A program made the translations under genes and the position numbers. From positions 38,707-102,706 of the forward strand of contig JAKSDA010000044.1 of the NCBI GenBank assembly GCA_022360315.1: a stretch of 64,000 bases of DNA, in the 5' to 3' direction. This document shows, piece by piece, positions 1-9,113 of the stretch. The DNA comes from Pseudomonadota bacterium. Its GTDB lineage: Bacteria; Myxococcota_A; Polyangia; Haliangiales; Haliangiaceae. The notes under the pieces were generated by a model that was not told the origin of the DNA, ran no database searches, and worked only from the letters and a program-made list of their open reading frames with translations. The first letter of the stretch is position 1. Every line of letters starts with the position of its first letter.

Positions 1-103
1 GGGCGATGATGACCACGTCGGCGCCCAGGCGAGCCAGTTCGAGCGCTGCGACCCGGCCAATGCCCGACGTGGCACCGGTGACCAACACAGTTTTTCCTCT
101 CAT
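1..103 (-). CDS. Short-chain dehydrogenase/reductase, N-terminal fragment
   Basis: Only the first 34 codons lie in the window; the gene continues beyond position 1. The translation begins [20 protein letters not shown], the nucleotide-binding start of the SDR superfamily: a first beta strand, the TGxxxGIG dinucleotide loop, then a helix and the second strand ending in VVIIA. The family catalyses NAD(P)H-dependent oxidation or reduction. The Tyr-x-x-x-Lys catalytic motif would lie outside the window, so the substrate cannot be stated. The ATG at 103 is the natural start because the family normally has only a few residues before the first strand. Confidence 0.85.
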   Translation of the reverse strand, partial: MRGKTVLVTGATSGIGRVAALELARLGADVVIIA

Positions 104-388
104 GTCTGATTGCATGCAAGTTCTTTCCCGGGCGAGTGCAGGCAACTACAACAACAAATGCGATACCAATGCGCAGCCAGGGTAGCCAACTCCGACTCGC
201 CCATCGACCCTCGCAGGGCCATTTCGCGGCCTCTTCACGCTTGCTGGCCGACCATGGACCACTGTCGATATTGTTCTGCACCCTCTTGCAACTTGCCGGA
301 ATAAAAGGGTTTCCTGTTGGTATGGGGCGTGCAGAACGAGCCTGCAACAACACGACGAACGGACAACATCCCATCAGGAGTTTGGACT

Positions 389-1165
389 GTGACGACTCGA
401 TTTCTCATCCCCACAAGCGCTGCGCTTTTTTTTGGCCTCTCTGCCCTGGCTGGCTGCCCCGGGGACAACGATGCTCTCACCCAGGACGACTACGACGACG
501 TCGCGGTGGCAGTGGGATCTCTGGTGGCCAACCCATCGGGTGGTGAGAGCGGCTCCATCGACGACAGTATCAATCTGGTCAAGGGCACTGCTTCGGCCAG
601 CAAAGCAGTCGAGGGAGAAAGCGCCCACGAGACCTATCGCCGCGCCGGATTGACCTACGAGTACGTTGTGGATTGCGTGGACGCGGCCGGCAATGTGCAG
701 AGTGCCTGCGACAGAGCTACCACCGGCGCTGCATCCATCGCGGTCAACTGGACTGGCAACCTCGATCTGCCCGCTTACCAGGCCTTGGTGACGCGTACCG
801 GCGAATGGACTCTTGCGGGCCTGCAGTCGGCCACAGCCGAGCTGAGCGGGGCGGGCAGTTTTGACGTCGAGTGCCACTTTCAGGCCCTGTACCGTCCCGT
901 GATGAAGGACCTGGTTCTGTCCTACAACGCGCAATACCAGGCAGTCGCGATCGACATGGCGACGGGCCGGATCACTGGCGGTACCATCCGGTATCAGATC
1001 GACGGTCAGCGCAGCGTTCGGCGCGGCGAAAGCGACCGCGACTCGGAGTTCAGCACCGTCGCGGAAGTGACCTTCGACGGCAGTGGCAGCGCCCGGCTGA
1101 TCCTCGACAGTAGCCGCAGCTACACCATCGACCTGGCCACTGGCCAAGTCGACGAAGCCGAGTAA
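389..1165 (+). CDS. Putative lipoprotein of unknown function
   Basis: A 258-residue protein that I do not recognise. The GTG at 389 is preferred over an upstream in-frame ATG because AGGAG lies 8 bases before it and translation from there begins directly with a signal peptide (VTTRFLIPTSAALFFGLSALAGC). SALAGC is a good lipobox, predicting a lipid-anchored outer-membrane or periplasmic protein. The mature part starts with an acidic linker and is rich in beta-strand-like sequence, including a recurring 'YTIDLATG/IDMATGRITGG' pattern near the C-terminus. Two Cys pairs suggest periplasmic disulfides. It stands about 100 bases upstream of another same-strand membrane gene. Confidence 0.7.
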   Translation: MTTRFLIPTSAALFFGLSALAGCPGDNDALTQDDYDDVAVAVGSLVANPSGGESGSIDDSINLVKGTASASKAVEGESAHETYRRAGLTYEYVVDCVDAAGNVQSACDRATTGAASIAVNWTGNLDLPAYQALVTRTGEWTLAGLQSATAELSGAGSFDVECHFQALYRPVMKDLVLSYNAQYQAVAIDMATGRITGGTIRYQIDGQRSVRRGESDRDSEFSTVAEVTFDGSGSARLILDSSRSYTIDLATGQVDEAE

Positions 1166-1267
1166 TACGCTCTTCGCTGCCCTACCTCGCCGCGCCCCGC
1201 CTTTGCGGCGCAAAAAAGTAACAACCTCACCCTGGGCGGACACAGCATGGGGTAAAACAGCAACCTC

Positions 1268-2437
1268 ATGTCGTCGCCGCAGTCACCTCTCGAACAGCAG
1301 GTCCACTCCTTGAAAGAGGAGAACCGCGCCCTGCGGGACGAGCTCGCTCGCTACCACAAGCGGGACGAGCTCGCTGGGCAAGGTCGGGCCCAGGTCGTCC
1401 GCATTGGCTGGCGGGTGCTGATTCCCATTCTCGACCGCCAGAAGGTGGTCCGGTCGTTTGCCCGGCTGACCAATACCCTGTCCGGCTTTTCAGGACCGTC
1501 GTCGCAGTGGCCGGAGCGAGAGGACATTCTCAAAGACGCGCGCACGTTCATGGAAGCGTGCGTGCGCTATGCGGTGCGCCGGCGCCTGATCCTGGTCATC
1601 TTTTCGCTGGTCGCGGCGACCATTCCGGCCTTCCAGCTGATGCTGTTCATCCAGCAAAACACGTTCATCGAACAGCAGAATGAGTTCTTCAAGATCGAGG
1701 TTTACGACATCCTGGCCCGCTCCATGACGGAGACCGAATCAAATACCCGCGAGGTGTCGGGAGCGCTCCTGGCCAACGCAAAGCTCGAGTTTGTGCAGGG
1801 TGTGGTCGAAGAAGTGTTCGATCCCGAGAACGCCAGCATCGTCTTGCGTCAAGAAGGGGTGAAACAGGCCGAGCGGCACTTTCGCGACGCGGGATTCCGC
1901 GGCTCTCTCATCCGCGCAGCAGCGCGCGGCGTGCGCCAGCGCGGACGCAGAGGCATGGACAAAGACGAGCTCTACGCCGTGGCCAGGCCCATGTTCAGCG
2001 CCGTGGTCGGCGATGCGGTGGTTCGCATGCCGCAGATCCTGCGACTCGGTCGGCAGGAACACGATGAGGAGGAAGAGGGCGAGGCCGACTATTACCTGTA
2101 TCAGATGGGTTATATGCTGCGCATTTACGCGCGACTATCGCGTGCAGTCGATGCCGAAAAACAGTTTTTTGCCGACGTGAAGCCACTGCTACAAGAACTC
2201 GTGCGCAGTCGATTCACCGCGCAGAGCCGTTTCGCCTCGGTGTATCGTGCAGCGATGGAAGAATTTCTCATCGATCTGGCACTGGCCCCCGAGTTTGGCG
2301 CCCCGCCGGTCAACCTGGACACGAGCGGAAAAACCCCGGAGCAAGCCCTGCGCGCCGGCCTCGACCGCCTGCGCGCAGGGGTCGGCAAGAACGCGCTCGA
2401 CTGGAAGCAACTGGCAAAACAGGTGGAAGAGAAATGA
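1268..2437 (+). CDS. Hypothetical membrane protein with N-terminal coiled coil
   Basis: A 389-residue protein of unknown function. Residues 5-30 look like a short coiled coil (LEQQVHSLKEENRALRDELA). One hydrophobic segment at about residues 107-127 (LILVIFSLVAATIPAFQLML) should span the inner membrane, leaving a large, mostly helical, charged C-terminal region outside the cytoplasm. The stop codon overlaps the ATG of the next lipoprotein gene (ATGA at 2434), so the two are translationally coupled and probably work together at the envelope. Confidence 0.7.
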   Translation: MSSPQSPLEQQVHSLKEENRALRDELARYHKRDELAGQGRAQVVRIGWRVLIPILDRQKVVRSFARLTNTLSGFSGPSSQWPEREDILKDARTFMEACVRYAVRRRLILVIFSLVAATIPAFQLMLFIQQNTFIEQQNEFFKIEVYDILARSMTETESNTREVSGALLANAKLEFVQGVVEEVFDPENASIVLRQEGVKQAERHFRDAGFRGSLIRAAARGVRQRGRRGMDKDELYAVARPMFSAVVGDAVVRMPQILRLGRQEHDEEEEGEADYYLYQMGYMLRIYARLSRAVDAEKQFFADVKPLLQELVRSRFTAQSRFASVYRAAMEEFLIDLALAPEFGAPPVNLDTSGKTPEQALRAGLDRLRAGVGKNALDWKQLAKQVEEK

Positions 2438-3849
2438 ACCGCAATACACATGCCGGCAAAAAAGGCCCGCTATGGGTCGCTGTGGCGAGTCTTTTCGGGA
2501 TGTCCTCATTCGGTTGCGGCGGCAATACCCCGGTCTCCCCACCGAACAGGCCAATCGCGACCACGCCGGTCGCGACCTCGCCAGTGGATGCTCCGGAGCC
2601 GACCCCGGTCACCGCCCCGCTCATCGAGGCGCGCGGCCACGGCACAGACAGCGAACAAGCGTATGCCGCTGCCCTGGTCAGCCTGGAAAAAACCCTTTAC
2701 GACTCCGACGCCTGGGCCGAGGTACTCGAGGTCCCGGTATTCGATGCCGAGCGCGACTCGATAAAGCGAGACCAGGGCAGCAGCGACGCTCAGGTGGTTC
2801 TTGGCCTGAGCGCAGAGCGGGTCGCCGAAGTGCTCGCTGCAGTCGAACAGAGCCCCTGGCAGCCATCCGTGCCCGGGCCTCTGGCCGACACGGTCGAACG
2901 AGCAGCCCGGCTCCAGTTTGCCGGCTTTTTGTGCCAACGCCGGCGCGACCTGCTCGACATACCGCCGCCAAACCCGTGCACATCGCCCGATGTCGACGCC
3001 ATACCCGGCGAACTGCAAAAACTGGCCGAGGCTGTACGAGTGCGCTTGCACTATGTCGACGGCGTGCCCCTGGCCAGCGACGGTCGCCCACTGCGCCCCC
3101 TGGTGGTCATCGCCGAACACCGTTTGTCCGGGCACGGTGGGTCCGCCGCGTGGCAGCCGCTGCGCGGCCTGCCCTTTTTGGCCTCACCGGACCAGGCCAG
3201 CGCAGTGCTGCAAGCGGAAACACTGATCTCGGACGACACGGGCGTGGTGCGCTTCGAGGTACAAGCCGATGCAGCGTGGCCCGATGGGTTGACCGTGGCA
3301 GTGAATCGCCGCCAGCTGCTCGGTCCGCTCGCCTCGCTGTGGCCCGAAACTGCGCTCAGCGCACCCGGTCGCCAGGTCAGAGGCGGCGCGCTCGGGCTCG
3401 ATCGGTGGAGTCTGGTCACGACCGAGCGGGTGGGCGGGAAAATCGCCAACAAACCGGTCTTTGCCGGCAAGTTGGCCGACATCCTCACCGCGCGCGGCGC
3501 GGAAAAGCGGCTCACCATACCGGCCGACCTGGCCCGCAAACTGGCCAGCGCATCACCCGAAGCACTGGCCGGTAACCTGCCCGAACTGGCCGATGCCTGG
3601 CAAGGACAGGTCGATGTGTTGATCGTGGCCGACATCGACAGCGACTATGCCAGCCGGGCCGGCACCCACCGACGGTGGTACGAAGCGAGCGGTCGGGTCA
3701 AAACGTTCGATGTGTGGACCGGCAAAGAGCTGAGCACATACGAGGACACAGTCACCGCCTCGGGGATCGGCGAAAGCCGGGCCGACCGCGCAGCTCGCAT
3801 CCGACTGGCCGACGCATTGGCGGCCCGATTGCTCGCTGCCAGACCGTGA
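2434..3849 (+). CDS. Putative lipoprotein, possibly LPP20/LpoB-like
   Basis: A 471-residue protein. The N-terminus has a signal peptide ending in SSFGC, a lipobox, at about residue 28. After a Pro/Thr-rich linker comes a segment 'ARGHGTDSEQAYAAALVSLEKTLY', and a similar motif recurs at the C-terminus (ASGIGESRADRAARIRLADALAARLL). Short segments of this type (ExAGxGxxxxxAxxxALxxL) occur in LPP20-type and LpoB/CsgG-like lipoproteins, so that assignment is a weak inference. The start overlaps the end of the preceding membrane protein gene. Confidence 0.7.
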   Translation: MNRNTHAGKKGPLWVAVASLFGMSSFGCGGNTPVSPPNRPIATTPVATSPVDAPEPTPVTAPLIEARGHGTDSEQAYAAALVSLEKTLYDSDAWAEVLEVPVFDAERDSIKRDQGSSDAQVVLGLSAERVAEVLAAVEQSPWQPSVPGPLADTVERAARLQFAGFLCQRRRDLLDIPPPNPCTSPDVDAIPGELQKLAEAVRVRLHYVDGVPLASDGRPLRPLVVIAEHRLSGHGGSAAWQPLRGLPFLASPDQASAVLQAETLISDDTGVVRFEVQADAAWPDGLTVAVNRRQLLGPLASLWPETALSAPGRQVRGGALGLDRWSLVTTERVGGKIANKPVFAGKLADILTARGAEKRLTIPADLARKLASASPEALAGNLPELADAWQGQVDVLIVADIDSDYASRAGTHRRWYEASGRVKTFDVWTGKELSTYEDTVTASGIGESRADRAARIRLADALAARLLAARP

Positions 3850-3900
3850 GCGCAGCGCTCACATCAGTACTGGGCACGATGGCCAGCGGAGCTTGACGCC

Positions 3901-5256
3901 ATGGATGTCGGGTATGTCGTCATCGGCGCCGGAATGGCCGGCCTGGCAACCGCTCGAGCGCTGGCCGACGCCGGCCGAGACGCGGTGGTCGTCGAGGCGC
4001 GAGGGCGCATCGGCGGCCGCGTGTACACCCCCCGTATCGACCGCGATTCTGGCCGTATTTCGACAATTGGTGCCGACCCGATGTGGGCCGACGGCGCTGG
4101 TCAGACTCCGGTCGACCTCGGCGCATCGTGGATTCACGGCATCACCGGCAACCCCATCGCCGAGCTGGCCCGGCAATACAGTATCGCGACCGCGCCCGGC
4201 AAAAACCGCGAGCCGACCTTTATCGGGCCAGACGGCGCCCGGCTGCCGCGGAAAAAACTGGTAGGCACGCTCGATCGCACGCTCGATCGCGCCGCCACCC
4301 TGGCCTGGGCTGAACCGAGTGATCTATCGCTGAGCGACGCCATCGCCCGAGTGCGCAAAACCCGCGACCATCGCAAAGGCGCGGCTCTCGATCTCGGCCT
4401 TTCCTGGCTCTCTCTGATCATGGGCACTGATATCGACACTCTGTCGGCCCGTCACTGGGATCAGGACGACGAGCTCGGCGGCGGTGATGTCGTGTTTCCG
4501 GGCGGCTATGACCACATACCGCGGGCTCTCGTCAATGATCTGGATATTTGGCTCGACAGCCCGGTCACGGAAATCGCCCGCGACGGCGAGCATGTCCGCA
4601 TCACGACCGATTCACGGACGGTCAGTGCCGATGCGGTGATCGTCACCGTGCCGCTCGGCGTGCTCAAGGCCCGAACCATCAGCTTTGTGCCCGACCTGCC
4701 CGACAAAAAATGGGCGGCAGTGGATCGCCTGGGCGTTGGCCTCTTGAACAAGATCGCGCTGGTATTTGCCGAGCGGTTCTGGCCGCGTCAGCTCGAGCAG
4801 GTGGTGGTCGCACCACAGCGCGAGCCCGACATAACCGGCTTTAGCTGCGTGCAGACCACGGAGCATCCGGTCCTTTTGGCCTGGCTCGCCGGTCGCACGG
4901 CTCGCCTGCTCGAGGCGCGCAGCGACAGCGAACTGGCCGATATGGCCATTCACACCGTGTCGCGCACACTCGGGCGTCCGGCCCCGGATCCGGCCGGCGT
5001 ACTGGTCAGCCGGTGGGCCAGCGATCCCCACAGTATGGGCTCGTACAGCTACATTCCGGTGGGCGCAACCGGCCGCGAATACGACCATCTCGCCGAGCCG
5101 ATCCGGCCCTGGCTCTACTTTGCCGGCGAAGCGTGCCATCGCGCCCATCCGGGCACCGTGCACGGCGCATATCTGTCGGGCCAAGAGGCCGCGGCTGCCG
5201 CCATGGCCGATGAACCCGATCGACCGGGCTACACCATATCACCTCGTTTGACCTGA
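3901..5256 (+). CDS. Flavin-containing amine oxidase
   Basis: A 451-residue FAD enzyme of the monoamine/polyamine oxidase family. The N-terminus is a Rossmann FAD site: YVVIGAGMAGLATARALADA (GxGxxG), an acidic residue at the end of strand 2 (VVVEAR) and the GRIGGRVYT flavin motif. Mid-protein DAVIVTVPLGVLK is the second dinucleotide-side motif. The C-terminal YFAGEACHRAHPGTVHGAYLSGQ is the usual flavin-closing motif. Such enzymes oxidise primary or secondary amines to imines with release of H2O2; the substrate is not predictable here. GGAG sits 9 bases before the ATG. The last 28 bases overlap the convergent hibernation factor gene. Confidence 0.9.
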   Translation: MDVGYVVIGAGMAGLATARALADAGRDAVVVEARGRIGGRVYTPRIDRDSGRISTIGADPMWADGAGQTPVDLGASWIHGITGNPIAELARQYSIATAPGKNREPTFIGPDGARLPRKKLVGTLDRTLDRAATLAWAEPSDLSLSDAIARVRKTRDHRKGAALDLGLSWLSLIMGTDIDTLSARHWDQDDELGGGDVVFPGGYDHIPRALVNDLDIWLDSPVTEIARDGEHVRITTDSRTVSADAVIVTVPLGVLKARTISFVPDLPDKKWAAVDRLGVGLLNKIALVFAERFWPRQLEQVVVAPQREPDITGFSCVQTTEHPVLLAWLAGRTARLLEARSDSELADMAIHTVSRTLGRPAPDPAGVLVSRWASDPHSMGSYSYIPVGATGREYDHLAEPIRPWLYFAGEACHRAHPGTVHGAYLSGQEAAAAAMADEPDRPGYTISPRLT

Positions 5257-5579
5257 TCGCGCAGCCGACCCACGTACTCCTGTAACTCGCGCCGGGCAGC
5301 GCGAAATGCGTCGCGCAGGGCGACATACACATCGCCGTGGCCGGGCTCGCCTCCGCCCTGATGAGCGACCACGAGCTCGCTACCGGGCACGGTCACGTCG
5401 ATGCGAATATGGTACTCGGCGCCGGTTTTGTGGTGTTTGTGCGGACACTCAACCATCACGCGACAGCGCTGAATGCGGCTGTAATACTGGCCGAGCTTGG
5501 CGACTTTTTCACGGATAGCCGACTCGATGGCAGGGGATGGTTCCATATCGCGAAAAGTGACCTGAAGCGGTACTGACAC
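5229..5579 (-). CDS. hpf: Ribosome hibernation promoting factor, short HPF/RaiA type
   Basis: A 116-residue protein with the sigma-54 modulation/S30EA fold: 'VPLQVTFRDMEPSPAIESAI' at the start, then an internal strand with CRVMVECPHKHHKTG, 'YHIRIDVTVPGSELVV' and a long C-terminal helix (DAFRAARRELQEYVGRLR). Proteins of this family bind the 30S decoding region and shut ribosomes down in stationary phase. The GTG start at 5579 is chosen because AAAGGAG lies 6 bases upstream; a longer frame runs further but has no ribosome site. It lacks the C-terminal dimerisation domain of long HPF, so it belongs to the short class. It ends inside the convergent amine oxidase gene. Confidence 0.88.
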   Translation of the reverse strand: MSVPLQVTFRDMEPSPAIESAIREKVAKLGQYYSRIQRCRVMVECPHKHHKTGAEYHIRIDVTVPGSELVVAHQGGGEPGHGDVYVALRDAFRAARRELQEYVGRLRDQVKRGDMV

Positions 5580-6017
5580 AACGTGCTCCTTTCTTCGACA
5601 GAGGTGAGTGAATAGGTCGACAAGGTCGACAAGTCCGACCGCGACGATCGACAGGCAAGTAGACATCTGGTCAATCAGGCATGTCCGGTTATGTAGCACT
5701 GTGTGTGCCAGACGAGTGGACCCCGGCATTCCTGCCTCAGGCCGCGCCAGGCCCCCAATGACGCGCATGGTTTGCCGGCTCGACCGTGTTCGCGCACAGT
5801 TTGCGGACTTCTTCCCCGCGACAGGCATGTGCACCGGACAGCTGACCCGTGATTCGCCATCGCCGGACGCGGCGATCGCGCAACCCTCGAACGACTTGCC
5901 GGTTGCGCGCATCTCTTGCAGTCCCGCCCGACTCACCGGGTATTCTCTTTGCACAGTGCCAGATGAGGCTATGATCCGTCCGGTCTCGTGGCCCGGAGAT
6001 TGTAAATAGGAGCCAGT
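5580..6017. other. Intergenic region between divergent hpf and the ABC export operon
   Basis: About 440 bases with no convincing gene. It must hold divergent promoters for hpf and the ABC transporter operon. A short tandem repeat (GGTCGACAA twice) lies near 5615-5633. The ATPase start at 6018 is preceded by AGGAG. No clear sigma-70 promoter pair was found. Confidence 0.4.
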
Positions 6018-6722
6018 GTGTCAGCCATACTCGAAGCGCGAGCCATCACCAAGATCTACCGTATGGGCGAAGTCGACGTGCACGCTCTGCGGGGCGTTGA
6101 CGCTTCTCTGTACGAAAGCGAGTTCATGGTTCTACTGGGTGCGTCGGGGAGCGGCAAGTCGACCTTGCTCAACATCATGGGCGGCCTCGATGTGCCGACC
6201 ATGGGTCGGGTGTTCTACGGCGACATGGAACTCACTGACGCCGACGAGGACGAGCTCACCGAATTTCGCCGCCAGAGTGTCGGGTTTGTCTTTCAGTTCT
6301 ACAACCTCATTCCCAGCCTCACCGCGCGCGAAAATGTCGCCCTGGTCACCGAGATCGCCGACGATCCTCTCGAGCCGGCAGAAGCGCTCGATCTGGTCGG
6401 CCTCGGCGAGCGGCTCGACCACTTTCCAGCCCAGCTATCGGGCGGCGAGCAGCAGCGGGTGGCCATCGCCCGCGCCGTGGCCAAACGCCCGGCGGTGTTG
6501 CTGTGCGACGAGCCCACCGGTGCACTCGACTTCAAAACCGGTATCCTGGTACTCGAAGTGATCGCGCGGGTCAATCGAGAGCTGGGCACCACCACAGCGG
6601 TGATCACACACAACGCGCCCATCGCCAGCATCGCCGATCGGGTCATCACCCTGGCCGACGGGCAGGTGCACAGCGAGGTGCACAATGAGAGCAAGGCCCA
6701 ACCCGAGGAACTGCGCTGGTAG
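6018..6722 (+). CDS. ABC transporter ATP-binding protein, LolD/MacB-like
   Basis: A 234-residue ABC ATPase. Walker A is GASGSGKST, the Q-loop region is [20 protein letters not shown], the signature is [14 protein letters not shown] and Walker B is [12 protein letters not shown], followed by the H-loop in VITHNAPIA. The '[12 protein letters not shown]' segment and the overall size are typical of ATPases that power MacB/FtsX-type permeases, which act as mechanotransmitters rather than classical importers. GTG at 6018 follows AGGAG by 5 bases. It is the first gene of a three-gene operon with the permease (20 bases downstream) and the HlyD adaptor. Confidence 0.92.
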   Translation: MSAILEARAITKIYRMGEVDVHALRGVDASLYESEFMVLLGASGSGKSTLLNIMGGLDVPTMGRVFYGDMELTDADEDELTEFRRQSVGFVFQFYNLIPSLTARENVALVTEIADDPLEPAEALDLVGLGERLDHFPAQLSGGEQQRVAIARAVAKRPAVLLCDEPTGALDFKTGILVLEVIARVNRELGTTTAVITHNAPIASIADRVITLADGQVHSEVHNESKAQPEELRW

Positions 6723-6742
6723 GCAATCCGGATGAGTGATCT

Positions 6743-9109
6743 GTGTTGAGTGCAATCGACAAAAAACTGATGCGCGATGTGGTCCGCCTCAAGGGACAGG
6801 TCTTGACCATCGCCCTGGTCGTGGCGGCCGGCATCGCCAGTTATGTGACCATGCGCAGCACGTGGTCGTCGCTCGAGACCTCGCGCAGCAGCTATTACGC
6901 GCGATACCGCTTTGCCGATGTGTTTGCCACCCTGAAGCGGGCGCCCGACTCGATCGCCCACCGCATCGCCGACATTCCCGGGGTCGCGGTGGTCTACCCG
7001 CGCATCGTGCGAGACGTCATGCTGCCGATCGAGGGCATGCCCGAGCCGGCCACCGGGCGCCTCATTTCGATTCCGGCCGGCCGGGACATTCCGCTCAATG
7101 GACTGTATCTGCGCTCGGGCCGCATGCCCGAACCGAGACAGGATGACGAGGTACTGGTCATCGAGTCGTTTGCCAAGGCACACAACCTCCATCCCGGCGA
7201 CCGCATTCCAGCTGTGATCAACGGCAAATGGCGCGACCTTCTCATCGTCGGCATCGCCCTGTCTCCGGAATATGTATTTCCGGCGTCGCTCGGCGACTTT
7301 GCCCCCGACGACCGCAGATTGGCCATCATGTGGATGGATCGCGATGTACTCGGCCCGGCCTTTCAGATGGAGGGCGCGTTTAACGATATCTCGCTGCACC
7401 TGCAGCCAGGCGTATCCGGACAAGAAGTACTCGGCGCGGTCGACCGGATTCTCGAGCCCTATGGCGGGCTCGGTGCTGTCACCAGCGAAAAGCAAGTATC
7501 CAATTTCATATTAAACGGTGAGCTCAGCCAGCTCGAGCAGTTTGCCACCGTGTTCCCGTTCATCTTTTTGAGCGTGGCGGCGTTTCTGCTCAATGTCGTG
7601 CTCTCGCGCCTGATCAACTTGCAGCGCCAGCAGATTGCAGTGCTCAAGGCACTCGGTTATTCCAACCGCCAGATCGGCCTGCACTATCTACAGCTGGTCT
7701 CGATCATTGTCGTACTCGGCGCCCTTTGCGGCATTGCCGTGGGCGCATGGCTGGGCAGTGGCATGACCAACATGTACGGGCAGTGGTTTCGCTTTCCGGC
7801 GCAGGATTATCGTCTCGATTTCTCGGTTGCTGCGGTGAGCGTGATGGTGAGCCTGGTGGCCGGATTTGCCGGCGCGCTTCTCGCTGTGCGCAATGTCGTT
7901 CGCCTGCCCCCTGCCGAGGCCATGCGACCGCCGGCCCCGGCCAGTTATCGGGTCTCATTGCTCGATCGCCTGGGCCTCGGTCGGGTGCTCGGCCAGGCGG
8001 CCATGATGATCGTGCGCGAACTGCGCCGCCGGCCGCTGCGCACCATCTTTTCATCGCTGGGCATCGCCGCAGCCGTGGGCATTCTGGTCGTCGGCCGGTT
8101 TGGCTACGACTCGTTCGAGTCTCTCATCAATACGATTCTGCACGAAGAACAGCGCGCCGACGTCACTGTGGCGTTCTTCGAGCCGATCCCGGCCAGTGCA
8201 GCGCGCGAGATCGTCCATCTACCCGGGGTTCTCGACTCCGAAGGCGGGCGTGCGATCCCGGTGCGCTTTCGGTCCGGACACCGATACCGGGACAGTACGA
8301 TCATTGCACTGGCCGACCAGCCCGAGCTGCGCCGGGTTGTCAACCGCGACGCCCGCCAGGTAGAGATCCCGGCAGATGGCCTGGCCATCAGCCGCAAACT
8401 CGGCGAGATCCTGGGCGTCGGGGTGGGCGATTCGATCGACATCGAGATCCGCGAGGGCAACCGCGGAACACGCAGGTTTGCAGTGGCCACGCTGGTCGAC
8501 GACGCCTTTGGCCTGCAGGGGTATATGCGAATGACCAGCCTGCACCGGGTCATGGGCCAGGAATCCGCCGTCTCGATGGTGTATTTGCGGGTCGACCCGG
8601 CCTGGCTCGACGAGATTCACCGCCGGCTCAAGGAGATGCCCGAGGTCGCCGGGGTCACCCGTATGGACAGCATCGTCAAGCGCATGCGCGATCAGATGGG
8701 CCAGAGCATGCTGATGATGACGATCATCCTCACTCTCTTCGGCTCGACCATCGCCATTGGCGTGGTGTACAACAACGCTCGGGTGGCCCTGTCCATGCGC
8801 AGCCGCGATCTGGCCAGCCTGCGCGTACTCGGCTTCACCCGCCGCGAGATCTCGGCAGTCTTGCTCGGCGAGCTGGCCGTGCAGATTCTGGCCGCTTTGC
8901 CCATCGGCCTCTTGCTCGGCACCTATTGGGCCCACGCCGTCATGGAATCGGTCGATCCCGAGGTCTACCGCATGCCCATCGTGATCTCGACTCAGACCTA
9001 CGCCTTTGCGGTCGCAGTGACCGTGGTGTCGGGAATCGTCAGTGCGCTTTTGGTCCGGCGCAAGCTCGACCATCTCGATCTCATTGCAGTCCTCAAGACC
9101 AGGGAGTAA
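6743..9109 (+). CDS. ABC transporter permease, FtsX/MacB family
   Basis: A 788-residue inner-membrane permease with two FtsX-type halves. A first membrane helix at about 15-35 is followed by a large periplasmic domain, three helices at about 270-390, another single helix near 430 (SSLGIAAAVGILVVG), a second periplasmic domain and three C-terminal helices (SMLMMTIILTLFGSTIAIGV, LLGELAVQILAALPIGLLLG, and FAVAVTVVSGIVSALLV). This is the duplicated arrangement of DevC/LolCE-like exporters. The start is GTG at 6743, 20 bases after the ATPase stop. With the neighbouring ATPase and HlyD protein it probably exports a lipid, peptide or envelope component; the substrate is unknown. Confidence 0.92.
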   Translation: MLSAIDKKLMRDVVRLKGQVLTIALVVAAGIASYVTMRSTWSSLETSRSSYYARYRFADVFATLKRAPDSIAHRIADIPGVAVVYPRIVRDVMLPIEGMPEPATGRLISIPAGRDIPLNGLYLRSGRMPEPRQDDEVLVIESFAKAHNLHPGDRIPAVINGKWRDLLIVGIALSPEYVFPASLGDFAPDDRRLAIMWMDRDVLGPAFQMEGAFNDISLHLQPGVSGQEVLGAVDRILEPYGGLGAVTSEKQVSNFILNGELSQLEQFATVFPFIFLSVAAFLLNVVLSRLINLQRQQIAVLKALGYSNRQIGLHYLQLVSIIVVLGALCGIAVGAWLGSGMTNMYGQWFRFPAQDYRLDFSVAAVSVMVSLVAGFAGALLAVRNVVRLPPAEAMRPPAPASYRVSLLDRLGLGRVLGQAAMMIVRELRRRPLRTIFSSLGIAAAVGILVVGRFGYDSFESLINTILHEEQRADVTVAFFEPIPASAAREIVHLPGVLDSEGGRAIPVRFRSGHRYRDSTIIALADQPELRRVVNRDARQVEIPADGLAISRKLGEILGVGVGDSIDIEIREGNRGTRRFAVATLVDDAFGLQGYMRMTSLHRVMGQESAVSMVYLRVDPAWLDEIHRRLKEMPEVAGVTRMDSIVKRMRDQMGQSMLMMTIILTLFGSTIAIGVVYNNARVALSMRSRDLASLRVLGFTRREISAVLLGELAVQILAALPIGLLLGTYWAHAVMESVDPEVYRMPIVISTQTYAFAVAVTVVSGIVSALLVRRKLDHLDLIAVLKTRE

Positions 9110-9113
9110 CCCC

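Noticed and set aside
5608..6009. Reading frame between hpf and the ABC operon
   Set aside because: Composition is random-like with no ribosome site; it overlaps the region needed for divergent promoters.
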